In this document: one piece after another, positions 11,701 to 20,965 of the stretch | Layout of the letters: the number at the start of each line of letters is the position of its first letter | Numbering within the stretch: position 1 is the stretch's first letter | NCBI RefSeq assembly: GCF_014192745.1 | Contig: NZ_JACHYJ010000005.1 | Span: forward strand, 124,001 to 188,000 | DNA: 64,000 nt | Direction: 5' to 3' | Source of the DNA: Luteimonas sp. RC10 | GTDB taxonomy: Bacteria > Pseudomonadota > Gammaproteobacteria > Xanthomonadales > Xanthomonadaceae | Translations under genes and position numbers: made by a program | The notes under the pieces: model-generated | Database searches by the model: none | Told to the model about the DNA's origin: nothing | The model's input: the letters and a program-made list of their open reading frames with translations, nothing else

Positions 11701-12263
11701 TCATCTTCGCGCCGGGCAGCGCGGAGGTCAGCGCGATGTGGTTGCCGGCGATCGAGCGCATGGCCGAGCAGGTCGAACGCTACGGCGGCGGCGATGTCTC
11801 CATCGTCGCCGAGGCTGGCGAAGAAGCACTGGCATTCGCCCGTGCGGCGGCGGTGCGCGATGCCCTGCAGGCGCAGGTCGGGCCGGAAGCGCGGGCGGGA
11901 CTGTCGGTTGCGCTGCGCACGGTGGTGGACGACCAGCACGCACTGGTTGCCGGTGTCGATGCCCGCGGCGCGTTGCTGGGAACCGTCCTGTTCGACACCG
12001 ATCGCGCTGAGGTCAAGCCGGAGTTCGGTGCGCTGCTGGACGAGGTCGCCCGGCGTCTGGACGCGCTCGGCGGCGGCGTGGTGGTGCTCGTCGGTCACAC
12101 CGACGTGCGCGGATCGCACGCCTACAACGCGGCACTGGGGCTGCGCCGTGCGACTGCGGTGCAACAGGCGCTGACAGCGCGGTTGCGTGAGGAGACCAGG
12201 CAGAAGGTCCGCGTGGAATCCAGCGCCGATCCGACCGCGCCTGTCGATGAAGAGCGCAAGTGA
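2757..12263 (+). CDS. Giant surface protein: signal peptide, about 21 DUF11-like repeats, SdrD-B-like and OmpA-like C-terminal domains
   Basis: The product is about 3168 residues. ATG 2757 is preferred over ATG 2706 because it follows GGGGGA and begins a clean signal peptide ending in ASPAFA before QST. Repeats of the DUF11 type (beta-sandwich, motif GDTLTYTLTATVANSA) fill residues about 66-2720. Units 2-19 are each exactly 126 residues; the first and the last two are divergent. Every regular unit carries two cysteines in CTGALTC and a CTTCETEH motif. After the repeats come an Asp-rich FDDRDGDGWQD segment resembling SdrD-B calcium-binding modules, a second beta-sandwich region, and an OmpA-like domain (residues about 3075-3142) with the peptidoglycan-binding GHTDVRGSHAYN and LRRA residues. 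This predicts an envelope-anchored fibre. The next gene starts 14 bases after the stop and is probably co-transcribed. The ligand or function is unknown. Confidence 0.85.
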   Translation: MLLNNIRAAASAAGGTVLACLLGLAGASPAFAQSTSVTNVATVSAPAGTNDIDLANNTANATVTVARPVVEVVKSADPLAGSIVTAGQVITYTLNVRVTEAATQSDVVLSDTLSAGLIFGAVTSAGSFVEGGSGNARTFTLPTGTAPGEYSVVYTATVSADAQTSVGNVVIATGGGDPDDPQPPSPTCTSCATEHPLASVVTVTKTSDPVSGSEVSPGDTLTYTVTATVASAATTEMLTLADTLGAGLTFGAVTNAGAFACTGTLTCTLPAGTLPGTYTLTYTATVDAAATGSVGNVVTATTPPGGNDPPPVCTTCETEHPVVATSITVSKSSNPASGSEVSPGDTLTYTLTATVANSATTEVLTLSDTLGSGLTFGAVTDAGAFACTGALTCTLPAGMLPGTYTLTYTATVNADATGNVGNVVTATTPPGGNDPEPVCTTCETEHPVVATSITVSKSSNPASGSEVSPGDTLTYTLTATVANSATTEVLTLSDTLGSGLTFGAVIDAGAFACTGALSCTLPAGTLPGSYTLTYTATVNADATGSVGNVVTASTPPGGNDPEPVCTTCETEHPVVATSITVSKSSNPASGSEVSPGDTLTYTLAATVANSATTEVLTLADTLGAGLTFGAVTEAGAFACTGALTCTLPAGTLPGTYTLTYTATVNADATGNVGNVVTATTPPGGNDPEPVCTTCETEHPIVATSITVSKSSNPASGSEVSPGDTLTYTLTATVANSATTEVLTLADTLGAGLTFGAVTDAGAFACTGALTCTLPAGTLPGTYTLTYTATVNADATGSVGNVVTATTPPGGNDPPPVCTTCETEHPVVATSITVSKSSNPASGSEVSPGDTLTYALTVTVANSATTEVLTLSDTLGAGLTFGAVTDAGAFACTGALACTLPAGALPGTYTLTYTATVNADATGSVGNVVVATTPPGGNDPEPVCTTCETEHPVVATSITVSKSSNPASGSEVSPGDTLTYTLTATITNSATTEVLTLADTLGAGLTFGAVTDAGAFACTGALSCTLPAGTLPGSYTLTYTATVDAAATGSVGNVVVATNPPGGNDPEPVCTTCETEHPVVATSVTVSKSSNPASGSEVSPGDALTYTLNVTVANSATTEVLTLSDTLGAGLTFGAVTDAGAFACTGALTCTLPAGTLPGTYTLTYTATVNADATGSVGNVVTASTPPGGNDPEPVCTTCETEHPVVATSITVSKSSNPALGSEVSPGDTLTYTLTATVANSATTEVLTLADTLGAGLTFGAVTDAGAFACTGALTCTLPAGTLPGSYTLTYTATVNADATGTVGNVVVATNPPGGNDPEPVCTTCETEHPVVATAITVTKSSNPASGSEVSPGDTLTYTLTATVANSATTEVLTLADTLGAGLTFGSVTNAGAFTCTGALTCTLPAGTLPGTYTLTYTATVNADATGSVGNVVTATTPPGGNDPPPVCTTCETEHPIVATSITVSKSSNPASGSEVSPGDTLTYTLTATVANSATTEVLTLSDTLGAGLTFGSVTNAGAFTCTGALTCTLPAGTLPGTYTLTYTATVNADATGSVGNVVTATTPPGGNDPPPVCTTCETEHPVVATSITVSKSSNPTSGSEVSPGDTLTYTLTATIANSATTEVLTLADTLGAGLTFGAVTDAGAFACTGALSCTLPAGTLPGTYTLTYTATVNADATGSVGNVVTATTPPGGNDPPPVCTTCETEHPVVATSITVSKSSNPTSGSEVSPGDTLTYTLTATIANSATTEVLTLADTLGAGLTFGAVTDAGAFACTGALSCTLPAGTLPGTYTLTYTATVNADATGSVGNVVTATTPPGGNDPEPVCTTCETEHPVVATSITVSKSSNPASGSEVSPGDTLTYTLTATVANSATTEVLTLSDTLGAGLTFGAVTDAGAFACTGALSCTLPAGTLPGSYTLTYTATVNADATGSVGNVVIATNPPGRNDPPPVCTTCETEHPVVATSITVSKSSNPASGSEVSPGDTLTYTLTATIANSATTEVLTLADTLGTGLTFGAVTDAGAFACTGALTCTLPAGTLPGSYTLTYTATVNADATGTVGNVVVATNPPGGNDPEPVCTTCETEHPVVATSITVSKSSNPASGSEVSPGDTLTYTLTATVANSATTEVLTLADTLGSGLTFGAVTDTGAFACTGALTCTLPAGTLPGVYTLTYTATVNADATGSVGNVVVASIPPGGNDPEPVCTTCETEHPVVATSITVSKSSNPASGSEVSPGDTLTYTLTATVANSATTEVLTLADTLGAGLTFGAVTDAGAFACTGALTCTLPAGTLPGTYTLTYTATVNADATGTLSNVVVASTPPGGNDPEPVCTTCQTEHEVEQPTIEVIKTSEPGNGTEVRAGDVLVYTLTVVVANSATLDTLTLTDTLGAGLSFGEVTDAGAFTCTGALTCTLPAGTLPGRYALTYTATVDSTATGTVGNVVIASGGTGENGPPPVCGACSTEHPLAEPRVRIAKHATPGEAQEVKVGDVIEYTLTVDVANSATRSDLRLSDTPGQGLAVGMLPTGCLAEGGNVVCMLPAGTVPGTYTFVYPATVTADAIGTVENRVFGGYTDEGGGSEPECTTCQTRHEVSDKAQLRISKAVGSRTVKIGDLVRYTVTVENVGAVNVTDGIVVDTPPAGFSYVEGSMAVADRDGAFTLTGQYPLRIGGIDIAVGDRATIVYLLRVGAGVRQGVHINEAVAVDATGTPVSNVATAQVSLESDPLLDDSLVFGTVFDDRDGDGWQDRADLSEVQVQGGFASDLYVAGSTTIDRGNGPQPLADASAPLLHGIEIGAISARQSVGDPAEAHRVIIRQRLTAPDFTDDFVLVSGQGVTVRMAADGSTRTERDGEAAKGLNAAEPVVTRRVSAVENGYEVAYIVENHGIDERGIPGVRIASVEGLLIETDQYGRYHLADVQGGDWRHGRNFILKVDPATLPPGTEFTTANPLVRRVTPGLPVRFDFGVRLPVEQIPGGEQRIDLELGEVIFAPGSAEVSAMWLPAIERMAEQVERYGGGDVSIVAEAGEEALAFARAAAVRDALQAQVGPEARAGLSVALRTVVDDQHALVAGVDARGALLGTVLFDTDRAEVKPEFGALLDEVARRLDALGGGVVVLVGHTDVRGSHAYNAALGLRRATAVQQALTARLREETRQKVRVESSADPTAPVDEERK
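3345..10148 (+). repeat. Tandem array of 18 coding repeats, period exactly 378 bp
   Basis: The motif encoding VATSITVSKSSNP recurs at 3723, 4101 and so on to 9393, always at multiples of 378 bases. One more divergent unit precedes the series (3345) and one follows it (9771-10148), so 18 units keep identical length. Units differ by scattered, mostly synonymous substitutions, but some blocks are identical. These are protein-coding repeats, not CRISPR or satellite DNA. Confidence 0.9.
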
Positions 12264-12277
12264 GGAATCGCCGGATC

Positions 12278-15200
12278 ATGAAGATGAAACTGCTCGATAC
12301 CGCCTTGATCGGCATCCTGGCGGGCATGAGTTCCGCCGTGCTGGGGCAGCCCCGGCCGGCGGCACCCGCGACCGATCCGACGATGGATTGCGAGGACGGT
12401 GCCTGCACCACCGAGGCCGGCGACCTGGTGTTCCGGGTGCGCACCCGCAGCTTCGACCAGCCGGTGAGCGTCGGCACCGACGCGCGCTCGTCGTCCGAGG
12501 CACTGCAGCCCGACCGCCGGGTGTCCGTCGCTCTGGACGAACCCGGCCGTGCGATCGTCCGTGGCGCGTTCTCCGCCCAGCTGCCCGGTGGTGGCGTGGT
12601 CTGGGCCACCGAGGACCCCAGCCTGGGGGCGCCCGAACTGACGGTGTCGGCCCCGGCGATGGTGGCCTTCGATGGCGGGCGGATCGCCGAGCCGGTCAAG
12701 TTCTTCGTCCGCAGCAACTATGTATCGTTCGTCGAGCGATACGAGTTGACGCTCTATCGCGGCAACGATGCCGATCTGGTCGAGCCGGTCGCCCGCTTCG
12801 GGTTGCCGGTCGAAGCGGTCTCGCAGAGCGAGTGGGATGGCGCGTTGCCGGCGGGCCTGTCGCTACGGACCGGAGACGAACTGGTCTATGTCCTGCGCGC
12901 CTACGACGCCGCGGGCAACTTCGACGAGACCTCGCCGCGGAAGCTGCAACTGGTGCGCCCCGACGAGGCCGAGCGTGGCATCCAGCGGCTACGCGACGGG
13001 GTCGAGCGCTCGCTCGGCACGGCGCTGGGCATCGAGCAGGCGCGCAACCAGGCGTTGATCGACGATGTCTTCGCCGACAACGGGCTGCGCCAGCAGAACA
13101 TCCCGATCTACGGATCTCGGGTGCGCGTGCAGGGCCGCAACCTGCCCGCCGGCTACGGCCTGCGCATCAACGGCGAGAACTATCCCGTCGATCTGGAGCG
13201 CAAGTTCGTCGCCGAGTACCTGATGCCGATCGGCCACCATCGTTTCGAGATCAGCCTTGAATCGTCGGAGGGCGAGGCGCCGCTGCAACGGGCGCTGGAG
13301 CTCGACGTCAGCGGTCGCTATTTCTTCGGCGTGGGCTTGGCCGACGTCACGGTGTATCAGAACAAAGCCAGCGGGCCTGGACGCTCGCTGGCTATGGCCG
13401 GCCGCGAGGACGATATCCTCAGCGATGGGCGCCTGGCCTTCTATATGAAGGCAAAAGCCCAGGGCAAGTATCTGATCACCGCGCAGGCCGACACCCAGAA
13501 TCGCCCGCTGGAGGATCTGTTCGACGGCTTCACATCCGCCGATCCGCAGGACGTCTTCCGTCGTCTCGACCCGGATCTGTACTACCCGACCTATGGCGAT
13601 GACTCGAGCGTCTGGCGCGATGTCGACACCATGGGCCGCTTCTACCTGCGCGCCGAGTGGGACAAGAACGAGGCGCTGTGGGGTAACTTCAGTACCGGCC
13701 TGACGGGCACCGAGTACGGCCAGTATGTGCGCTCGCTCTACGGTGCGGCGCTGAACTGGCGGTCGCGCGGTGCCAATGCCTGGGGCGATCCGGTGACCCA
13801 GTTGCGGACGTTCGCGTCCGAAGCGCAGACCGCGCCCGGCCATAGCGAGTTCATCGGCACCGGCGGCAGCCTGTACTACCTGCGCCACACCGACGTGCTG
13901 CCCGGGTCCGACCAGGTGGTGCTGGAAGTGCGCGACCGGACCACCGGCCGCGTCGAGCAGCGGGTGGTGCTGCTGCGCGGCGCCGACTACGAGATCGACG
14001 AACTTCAGGGCCGCATCCTGCTGACCCGGGCGCTGGCCCAGATCACGCGGCAGAACATGCCCACGCTGACGCGCGATGCGCCGCTCGACGGTCTCGAACA
14101 GCGGCTGCTCGTGGATTACGAATGGGTGCCCAACGATTTCAATGCCGACGAGATCGCTGCCGGCGTGCGCGGCAAGCACTGGTTTGGCGATCACCTGGGC
14201 GTCGGTCTGACCTACGTCGACGAGAATCGTGCCGGCGAGGACTACTCGCTGATGTCGGCCGACGTCACGCTTCAGGCCGGCAAGGGCACCTACCTCAAGC
14301 TCGAGCACAGCCGGACCGAATCGACGAGCGCACCGGTGTTCTTCTCCGACAACGGTGGCCTGAGCTTCAGCCGGCTCAATCCCGGCGGGGCCCGGGAGGG
14401 TGAGGCGACGGCGGTCGAGGCCCGCGCGAACTTCCAGGAGCTGGGCTGGAGCGAGCAGCCGTGGAGTGCGGGTGCGTGGTGGCGCCAGGTCGATGCGGGC
14501 TATTCGATCTCGCGCTTCGATACTGGTGCGCAGATCGAGGAGTACGGGGCCGAGGTGCTGGGCCAGTTCGGGGCCAACGTCGGCGTCTATGCGCGCTTCA
14601 GCCGGGCCGAGCGCAATGCCGAAGCCCTCACGCAGGCTCAGGCCAACGCCGAGTGGCGGATCGGCGAGGCCGATGCGCTCGCGTTCGAGTTGCGCCGGGT
14701 CGAGGAGTCGCGCGCCTTCTTCGACGCCGCAGGCCTGCTCGGTGCCTTGCGCTACACCCGCCGCTTCGGCACTGCGCTGGATGTCTACGGCACCGCGCAG
14801 CTGACCTTGGACGACGACAGCGGCCGCTACGCGGACAATGATGCGTTCACGCTGGGGGGGCGCTACAACTTCGCCAATCTCTCCACTGTGGGCGCGGAAC
14901 TGACGACGGGCGATCGCGGCGATGCCGCGCGCGTGGATGCCGAGTACCGGCTGTCGCCGCAGCACAGCTTCTACGGGGCCTACACCTATTCGACCGACCG
15001 CAGCGACTACGACCCGCTGTTCAACCCCAATGCGCAGAACGGCTGGACCCTCGGCCAACGCTGGCGCCTGTCCAACCAGGTCAACCTCTTCAATGAAAGC
15101 CAGTTCCTCAAGAGCCGGCGCGAGAGCGGCCTGGCCCATACCTACGGCATGGATTTCTTCCCGGCCTACGGCTGGAACCTCGGCTTCACCCTGAGCGACG

Positions 15201-15952
15201 GCGAACTGACCAACAGCGACGGCGGCCAGGTCGACCGGCGTGCAGTGAGCCTGAGCGGTGGGCGGACTTCCGGCGACACCAGCTGGCAGAGCAAGCTGGA
15301 GTGGCGTGAGGACACCGGCGCCGAGCGGATCACCCAGTGGGTCACCACCCATCGCCTGACCCACAAGCTCAACGAGAGTTGGCGCATTGCCGCGCGCTTC
15401 AACTACGCCGACACCCAGGACGACCTGAACCCGCTCGCCAGCGCCAAGTTCATCGAGAGCAATCTCGGCTTCGCCTATCGCCCGTGGAACAGCACGCGCT
15501 GGGGCCTGTTCGGTCGCTACACCTATCTGTACGACCTGGCGACGCTGGGCCAGCTCGGTGGCGCGCAGTACGATCAGCGGACGCAGGTGCTGTCGCTGGA
15601 GGGCGTGTATCGGCTCGATCATCACTGGGAGCTCGCCGGCAAGCTGGCGCGGCGCGAGGGCGATGTGCGCTTCGGTCGCGGTACCGGTGCCTGGTTCGAT
15701 TCGGCCACCACGTTCGCCGCGGGCCAGGTCCGCTACGAACTGATCGAGCGCTGGCACGCGATGGCGGAGTACCGCTGGCTGGACGTCAAGGACGGCGGCA
15801 CGCGCAAGGGCTGGATGGCCGGAATCGATCGCGACATCGGTCGGAACTTCCGCATCGGCGCCGGCTACAACTTCACCGACTTCACCGACGACCTCACCGA
15901 TTTCGATTACGACCATCGGGGCTGGTTCGTCAACTTCGTGGGCAGCTACTAA
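12278..15952 (+). CDS. Predicted outer-membrane beta-barrel protein, partner of the giant repeat protein
   Basis: The protein is 1224 residues long. ATG 12278 is preferred (GAGGA eleven bases upstream); GTG 12260, overlapping the previous stop, and ATG 12284 are alternatives. The start encodes a signal peptide cleaved near SSAVLG-Q. The first half holds soluble domains with two small beta-sandwich-like regions and the segment VYQNKASGPG. From about residue 560 to the end the sequence alternates polar and hydrophobic residues in many short strands rich in W and Y, and it ends in FVNFVGSY. A terminal aromatic residue after such strands is typical of BAM-assembled barrels. No TonB box or plug domain is evident. 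It lies 14 bases after the giant gene, so the two are probably one transcription unit. A role as exporter, anchor or receptor for the repeat protein is inference from position. Confidence 0.65.
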   Translation: MKMKLLDTALIGILAGMSSAVLGQPRPAAPATDPTMDCEDGACTTEAGDLVFRVRTRSFDQPVSVGTDARSSSEALQPDRRVSVALDEPGRAIVRGAFSAQLPGGGVVWATEDPSLGAPELTVSAPAMVAFDGGRIAEPVKFFVRSNYVSFVERYELTLYRGNDADLVEPVARFGLPVEAVSQSEWDGALPAGLSLRTGDELVYVLRAYDAAGNFDETSPRKLQLVRPDEAERGIQRLRDGVERSLGTALGIEQARNQALIDDVFADNGLRQQNIPIYGSRVRVQGRNLPAGYGLRINGENYPVDLERKFVAEYLMPIGHHRFEISLESSEGEAPLQRALELDVSGRYFFGVGLADVTVYQNKASGPGRSLAMAGREDDILSDGRLAFYMKAKAQGKYLITAQADTQNRPLEDLFDGFTSADPQDVFRRLDPDLYYPTYGDDSSVWRDVDTMGRFYLRAEWDKNEALWGNFSTGLTGTEYGQYVRSLYGAALNWRSRGANAWGDPVTQLRTFASEAQTAPGHSEFIGTGGSLYYLRHTDVLPGSDQVVLEVRDRTTGRVEQRVVLLRGADYEIDELQGRILLTRALAQITRQNMPTLTRDAPLDGLEQRLLVDYEWVPNDFNADEIAAGVRGKHWFGDHLGVGLTYVDENRAGEDYSLMSADVTLQAGKGTYLKLEHSRTESTSAPVFFSDNGGLSFSRLNPGGAREGEATAVEARANFQELGWSEQPWSAGAWWRQVDAGYSISRFDTGAQIEEYGAEVLGQFGANVGVYARFSRAERNAEALTQAQANAEWRIGEADALAFELRRVEESRAFFDAAGLLGALRYTRRFGTALDVYGTAQLTLDDDSGRYADNDAFTLGGRYNFANLSTVGAELTTGDRGDAARVDAEYRLSPQHSFYGAYTYSTDRSDYDPLFNPNAQNGWTLGQRWRLSNQVNLFNESQFLKSRRESGLAHTYGMDFFPAYGWNLGFTLSDGELTNSDGGQVDRRAVSLSGGRTSGDTSWQSKLEWREDTGAERITQWVTTHRLTHKLNESWRIAARFNYADTQDDLNPLASAKFIESNLGFAYRPWNSTRWGLFGRYTYLYDLATLGQLGGAQYDQRTQVLSLEGVYRLDHHWELAGKLARREGDVRFGRGTGAWFDSATTFAAGQVRYELIERWHAMAEYRWLDVKDGGTRKGWMAGIDRDIGRNFRIGAGYNFTDFTDDLTDFDYDHRGWFVNFVGSY

Positions 15953-15997
15953 AAGACGCAGCGCAGGCTGTCCGCATCGATGAGCAAGGGTTCGACT

Positions 15998-17422
15998 ATG
16001 AAAGATCGCCACTCCGTTGTTTCCGCGCCGCGCCGCGGCTCCCTGCTGGGGGCCGCCCTGGCGGCCGCGATCGCCGCGTTCGCCATGCCGCAGGCGTCCG
16101 CCCAGGTGGGGGTGAATTCGGTGCAACGCAGCTTCATCAATCTGAGCTTCGAAGAGCCGAACCTGCAAACCGCGGGGTGCCGCATGTACATCGGCGAGCA
16201 GTTCGTGCCCGGCTGGACGACGAGCCATGGCCTGTGGGGGCAGGAGAACGTCGGCAACTGTGTGCCGCCAGCCGGTTTCGTCGCTGGCCAGCAGGCGCGC
16301 ATCCTCGAACTGTGGCGCACCCCGCGAACCAACGGCGGGCTGACGGTGAACGCGCGCAGTGGTTCGCAGCTGGCCGAGCTCAATGCGGAACAGCTCTCGC
16401 GTATCTCGCAGAATGTCTGCCTGGTCCCCGGCGACGTGGTGCGCTGGCAGTTCAGTCATCGCGGGCGCAGCAGTGCGGTCAATGAGGACCGCATGGCGTT
16501 CCTGCTCGGCACCGCACCGATCGTGCAGGTGGGCACCACCAACGACGGCACCGGCCGAGTCATCTCTGTATCGCAAGGCACAGCGACGTCCGTGCTCGGG
16601 CCCAACGGGTGGCGCGACTACAACGGCAGCTTCGCCTACAACGGCACCGGCGGTGTCACCAACATCGGCTTCGAAGCGCTGTCGGGTGCGGCGACGACCG
16701 GCAACTTCCTCGACGACATCCAGGTCTATCTCAAGCCCTTCATCGAGCTGACGGGCACCGGGTTCCAGACCGTGGAAGGGACCAGCGCCGGCCTGCCGGA
16801 GCTGCGGGTCGTCGGCACGCTCGACGACGACCTGAACATCCTGGTCTCGGTCACGGGCGGCACCGCCGTGCTGGGGACGGATTTCACCACGCCCAGCGGC
16901 ACCAACACGTTCAGCGTCTTCATCCCGGCTGGCACCTACGAGGGCAACGTCGCGCGGCCGCTCGGCCTCACGGCGCTGGGCAATGCCATCATCGACGGCA
17001 GCCGGACCGTGCAACTGACCCTGCAGCCGAGCCCGAACGACTACCTGCTCAGCTCCACCCAGTCATGTGGCGCCGCCGCGATCGCCCAGGCCACGTGGAC
17101 GCTGCTCGACGACGACCTGGATCTGTCGATCGAGAAGACCGCGTCAGCGACCAATGTGCCGGTGGGCGGCAATGTCGCGTTCACCCTGAAAGTCGCGCAT
17201 CTGGACGGCGTGGACGGCAGCGGTGCGGTGATTCGCGATCCCGCCGTGGCGGGCCTGGACTGCAGCGCGGCCGTCGTCTCGTGCAGCGCGAGCGGCGGCG
17301 CCGTCTGTCCGGCGTCGCCAACGATCGGTGCCTTGCAGAACGCTGGCCTGGTTGTCCCGACGCTACCGGCCGGCGGACAACTGGAATTGGGCTTCAGCTG
17401 CGTCGTGACCGCTTCGCCGTAG
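15998..17422 (+). CDS. Secreted protein with DUF11-like C-terminal module, third gene of the surface locus
   Basis: The product has 474 residues. ATG 15998 is chosen because AAGGG lies eight bases upstream and a signal peptide follows immediately (hydrophobic LLGAALAAAIAAFA, cleavage near ASAQ). Residues about 40-240 resemble a lectin- or carbohydrate-binding-like beta-sandwich (NLSFEEPN, then NFLDDIQVYL), of the type often found in secreted plant- or polymer-binding proteins. Residues about 245-375 look like a Calx-beta-type sandwich (GTDFTTPSGT). The end (DLSIEKTASATNVPVGG onward) is a single DUF11-like module of the type repeated in the giant protein. No anchor or barrel is seen. It starts 45 bases after the barrel gene and probably belongs to the same operon. 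The exact ligand is unknown. Confidence 0.65.
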   Translation: MKDRHSVVSAPRRGSLLGAALAAAIAAFAMPQASAQVGVNSVQRSFINLSFEEPNLQTAGCRMYIGEQFVPGWTTSHGLWGQENVGNCVPPAGFVAGQQARILELWRTPRTNGGLTVNARSGSQLAELNAEQLSRISQNVCLVPGDVVRWQFSHRGRSSAVNEDRMAFLLGTAPIVQVGTTNDGTGRVISVSQGTATSVLGPNGWRDYNGSFAYNGTGGVTNIGFEALSGAATTGNFLDDIQVYLKPFIELTGTGFQTVEGTSAGLPELRVVGTLDDDLNILVSVTGGTAVLGTDFTTPSGTNTFSVFIPAGTYEGNVARPLGLTALGNAIIDGSRTVQLTLQPSPNDYLLSSTQSCGAAAIAQATWTLLDDDLDLSIEKTASATNVPVGGNVAFTLKVAHLDGVDGSGAVIRDPAVAGLDCSAAVVSCSASGGAVCPASPTIGALQNAGLVVPTLPAGGQLELGFSCVVTASP

Positions 17423-17505
17423 CGCAGCGCGCAACAGGGCGGCGATGCGGCGGGCGCGTCGCTTCGGCGGCGACCCGTGGCCCGGCGGTCACGGAGCCGG
17501 GCGCA

Positions 17506-19368
<1,863 letters not shown>

Positions 19369-19447
19369 GCGCCTAGGATACCGGCTCGCAGGCCGGGGGC
19401 CATCGAGACGCTTTGCTAAGCTCCCCTGTTTTGCATGGGACGGGCGG

Positions 19448-20866
19448 ATGACCTCATCGAACGGGCGCGGCATGGCGCTGCACACCAAGATGCTGATCGG
19501 CTTCGCAATCGGTGCCATCGCCGGACTGTCGATCAACCTGTTGAGCAGTTACGCGGTCGCCAACGAGTTGTGGCTGGTGACGGGGGGCAACGGCCAGGCC
19601 ATCCCGGCATTCCAGCCGTGGGTCGAGGGGCTGATCGTCAATCTCACCGAGCCCGTCGGCCAGCTGTTCCTGCGGCTGTTGTTCATGCTGGTCGTGCCGC
19701 TGGTGTTCTCGGCACTGATCCTGGGCGTGGTCGAGATCGGCGATCCGCGCGCGTTGGGGCGCCTGGGTGGGAAGACCTTGATATGGGTGTTTGGCACCAC
19801 CTGCATCGCGGTGCTGATCGGCCTGGCGATGACCCATCTACTGCAGCCGGGAGCCGGGATCGACCGGGCTCTGCTGGAGGCCGCGCTCTCCGATTCGTCG
19901 GCTGCCGGGGTCGTGTCAGGCGACCATAAGCCGGTCGGCGTGATCGAGATGCTGCTCAATATGGTGCCGCGCAACCCAGTCGCGGCCGCGGCCAACACCG
20001 ACCTGATCGCGGTGATGTGCTTCTCGCTGCTGTTCGGCATCGCGGCCGCCGTGGTCGATTCCCCGGGCACACGCAGCTTCGTATCGGCTGTCCAGGGCGT
20101 GTACGACATCAGCCTGAAGCTGATCGATTGGGTGATCCGCCTGGCGCCCTATGCCGTCGCGGCCCTGCTGTTCACGCTGACCGCACGGATGGGGCTGGGC
20201 CTGATGGTGCAGTTGGGATGGTTCGTGCTGACCGCTGCGCTGGCCCTCGGACTGCACTTCTTTGGCGTGTACGGATTGCTGATCGCGTTGCTGGCCCGAC
20301 GCTCCCCGCTTGGCGTGCTCCGGGGCGCGCAGCCGGCGCTGCTGACCGCATTCTCGACCTCTTCGAGTGCGGCGACGCTGCCCACTTCGCTCAAGACCGC
20401 CGAAGAGAACCTCGGCGTGCCGCGGCGGGTGGCGCGCTTCGTGTGTACGCTCGGCGCCACGGTCAACGCGAATGGCACCGCGCTCTACGAGGGCGTGACT
20501 GTGCTGTTTTTGGCCCAGTTGTTCGGCGTGGAGCTGACCCTGGTGCAGCAGTTGATGATCCTGGTGATGTGCATCATGGGCGGGATCGGCGCGGCCAGTG
20601 TGCCGGGCGGTTCGCTGCCGGTGATCGCAAGCATCCTGGTGACGTTCGGCATCCCGGCCGAAGGCATCGCACTGATCCTGGGCGTGGACCGGTTCCTGGA
20701 CATGTGCCGGACCACGGTGAACATCGGCGGCGACATGGTGGCCTCGGTCGTGATCGGGCGCAGCGAGGCCGCGCACGACCACGACGATCTCGAGGCCGGC
20801 GCCGACGGACAACTGCATGTGCACCACGTGCACGGCGACGGCGAGGCGCCGCAGCGGCCGGGCTGA
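19448..20866 (+). CDS. Dicarboxylate/amino acid:cation symporter (DAACS family)
   Basis: This inner-membrane symporter of 472 residues couples uptake of glutamate, aspartate or C4-dicarboxylates to sodium or proton flow. Family signatures are visible: the serine-rich hairpin [15 protein letters not shown], the [10 protein letters not shown] motif, the second hairpin around [14 protein letters not shown], and [15 protein letters not shown] near the end, with eight hydrophobic segments expected. ATG 19448 follows a purine-rich GGGACGGGCGG. The last 30 or so residues form an unusual hydrophilic tail rich in His and Asp ([17 protein letters not shown]) that most family members lack. Substrate specificity cannot be read from the sequence. 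Confidence 0.9.
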   Translation: MTSSNGRGMALHTKMLIGFAIGAIAGLSINLLSSYAVANELWLVTGGNGQAIPAFQPWVEGLIVNLTEPVGQLFLRLLFMLVVPLVFSALILGVVEIGDPRALGRLGGKTLIWVFGTTCIAVLIGLAMTHLLQPGAGIDRALLEAALSDSSAAGVVSGDHKPVGVIEMLLNMVPRNPVAAAANTDLIAVMCFSLLFGIAAAVVDSPGTRSFVSAVQGVYDISLKLIDWVIRLAPYAVAALLFTLTARMGLGLMVQLGWFVLTAALALGLHFFGVYGLLIALLARRSPLGVLRGAQPALLTAFSTSSSAATLPTSLKTAEENLGVPRRVARFVCTLGATVNANGTALYEGVTVLFLAQLFGVELTLVQQLMILVMCIMGGIGAASVPGGSLPVIASILVTFGIPAEGIALILGVDRFLDMCRTTVNIGGDMVASVVIGRSEAAHDHDDLEAGADGQLHVHHVHGDGEAPQRPG

Positions 20867-20965
20867 GCCCCGGTCGACAGCCGGCGCGGCGTGGCCTGCG
20901 CGTGGGCCGGCAGCGGAGCGGCGGGCGTGGGACAATGGGCGCTTCCGTCCGCTGCTCCCGAGCCC

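Noticed and set aside
9072-12164. Open frame of about 1030 codons on the minus strand opposite the 3' half of the giant gene
   Set aside because: It has the same antisense artefact, with no domain and codon use unlike the neighbouring genes.
12989-17014. Open frame of over 1300 codons on the minus strand opposite the barrel and secreted protein genes
   Set aside because: Translation is low-complexity, while the plus strand has two signal-peptide proteins with domain-like organisation.
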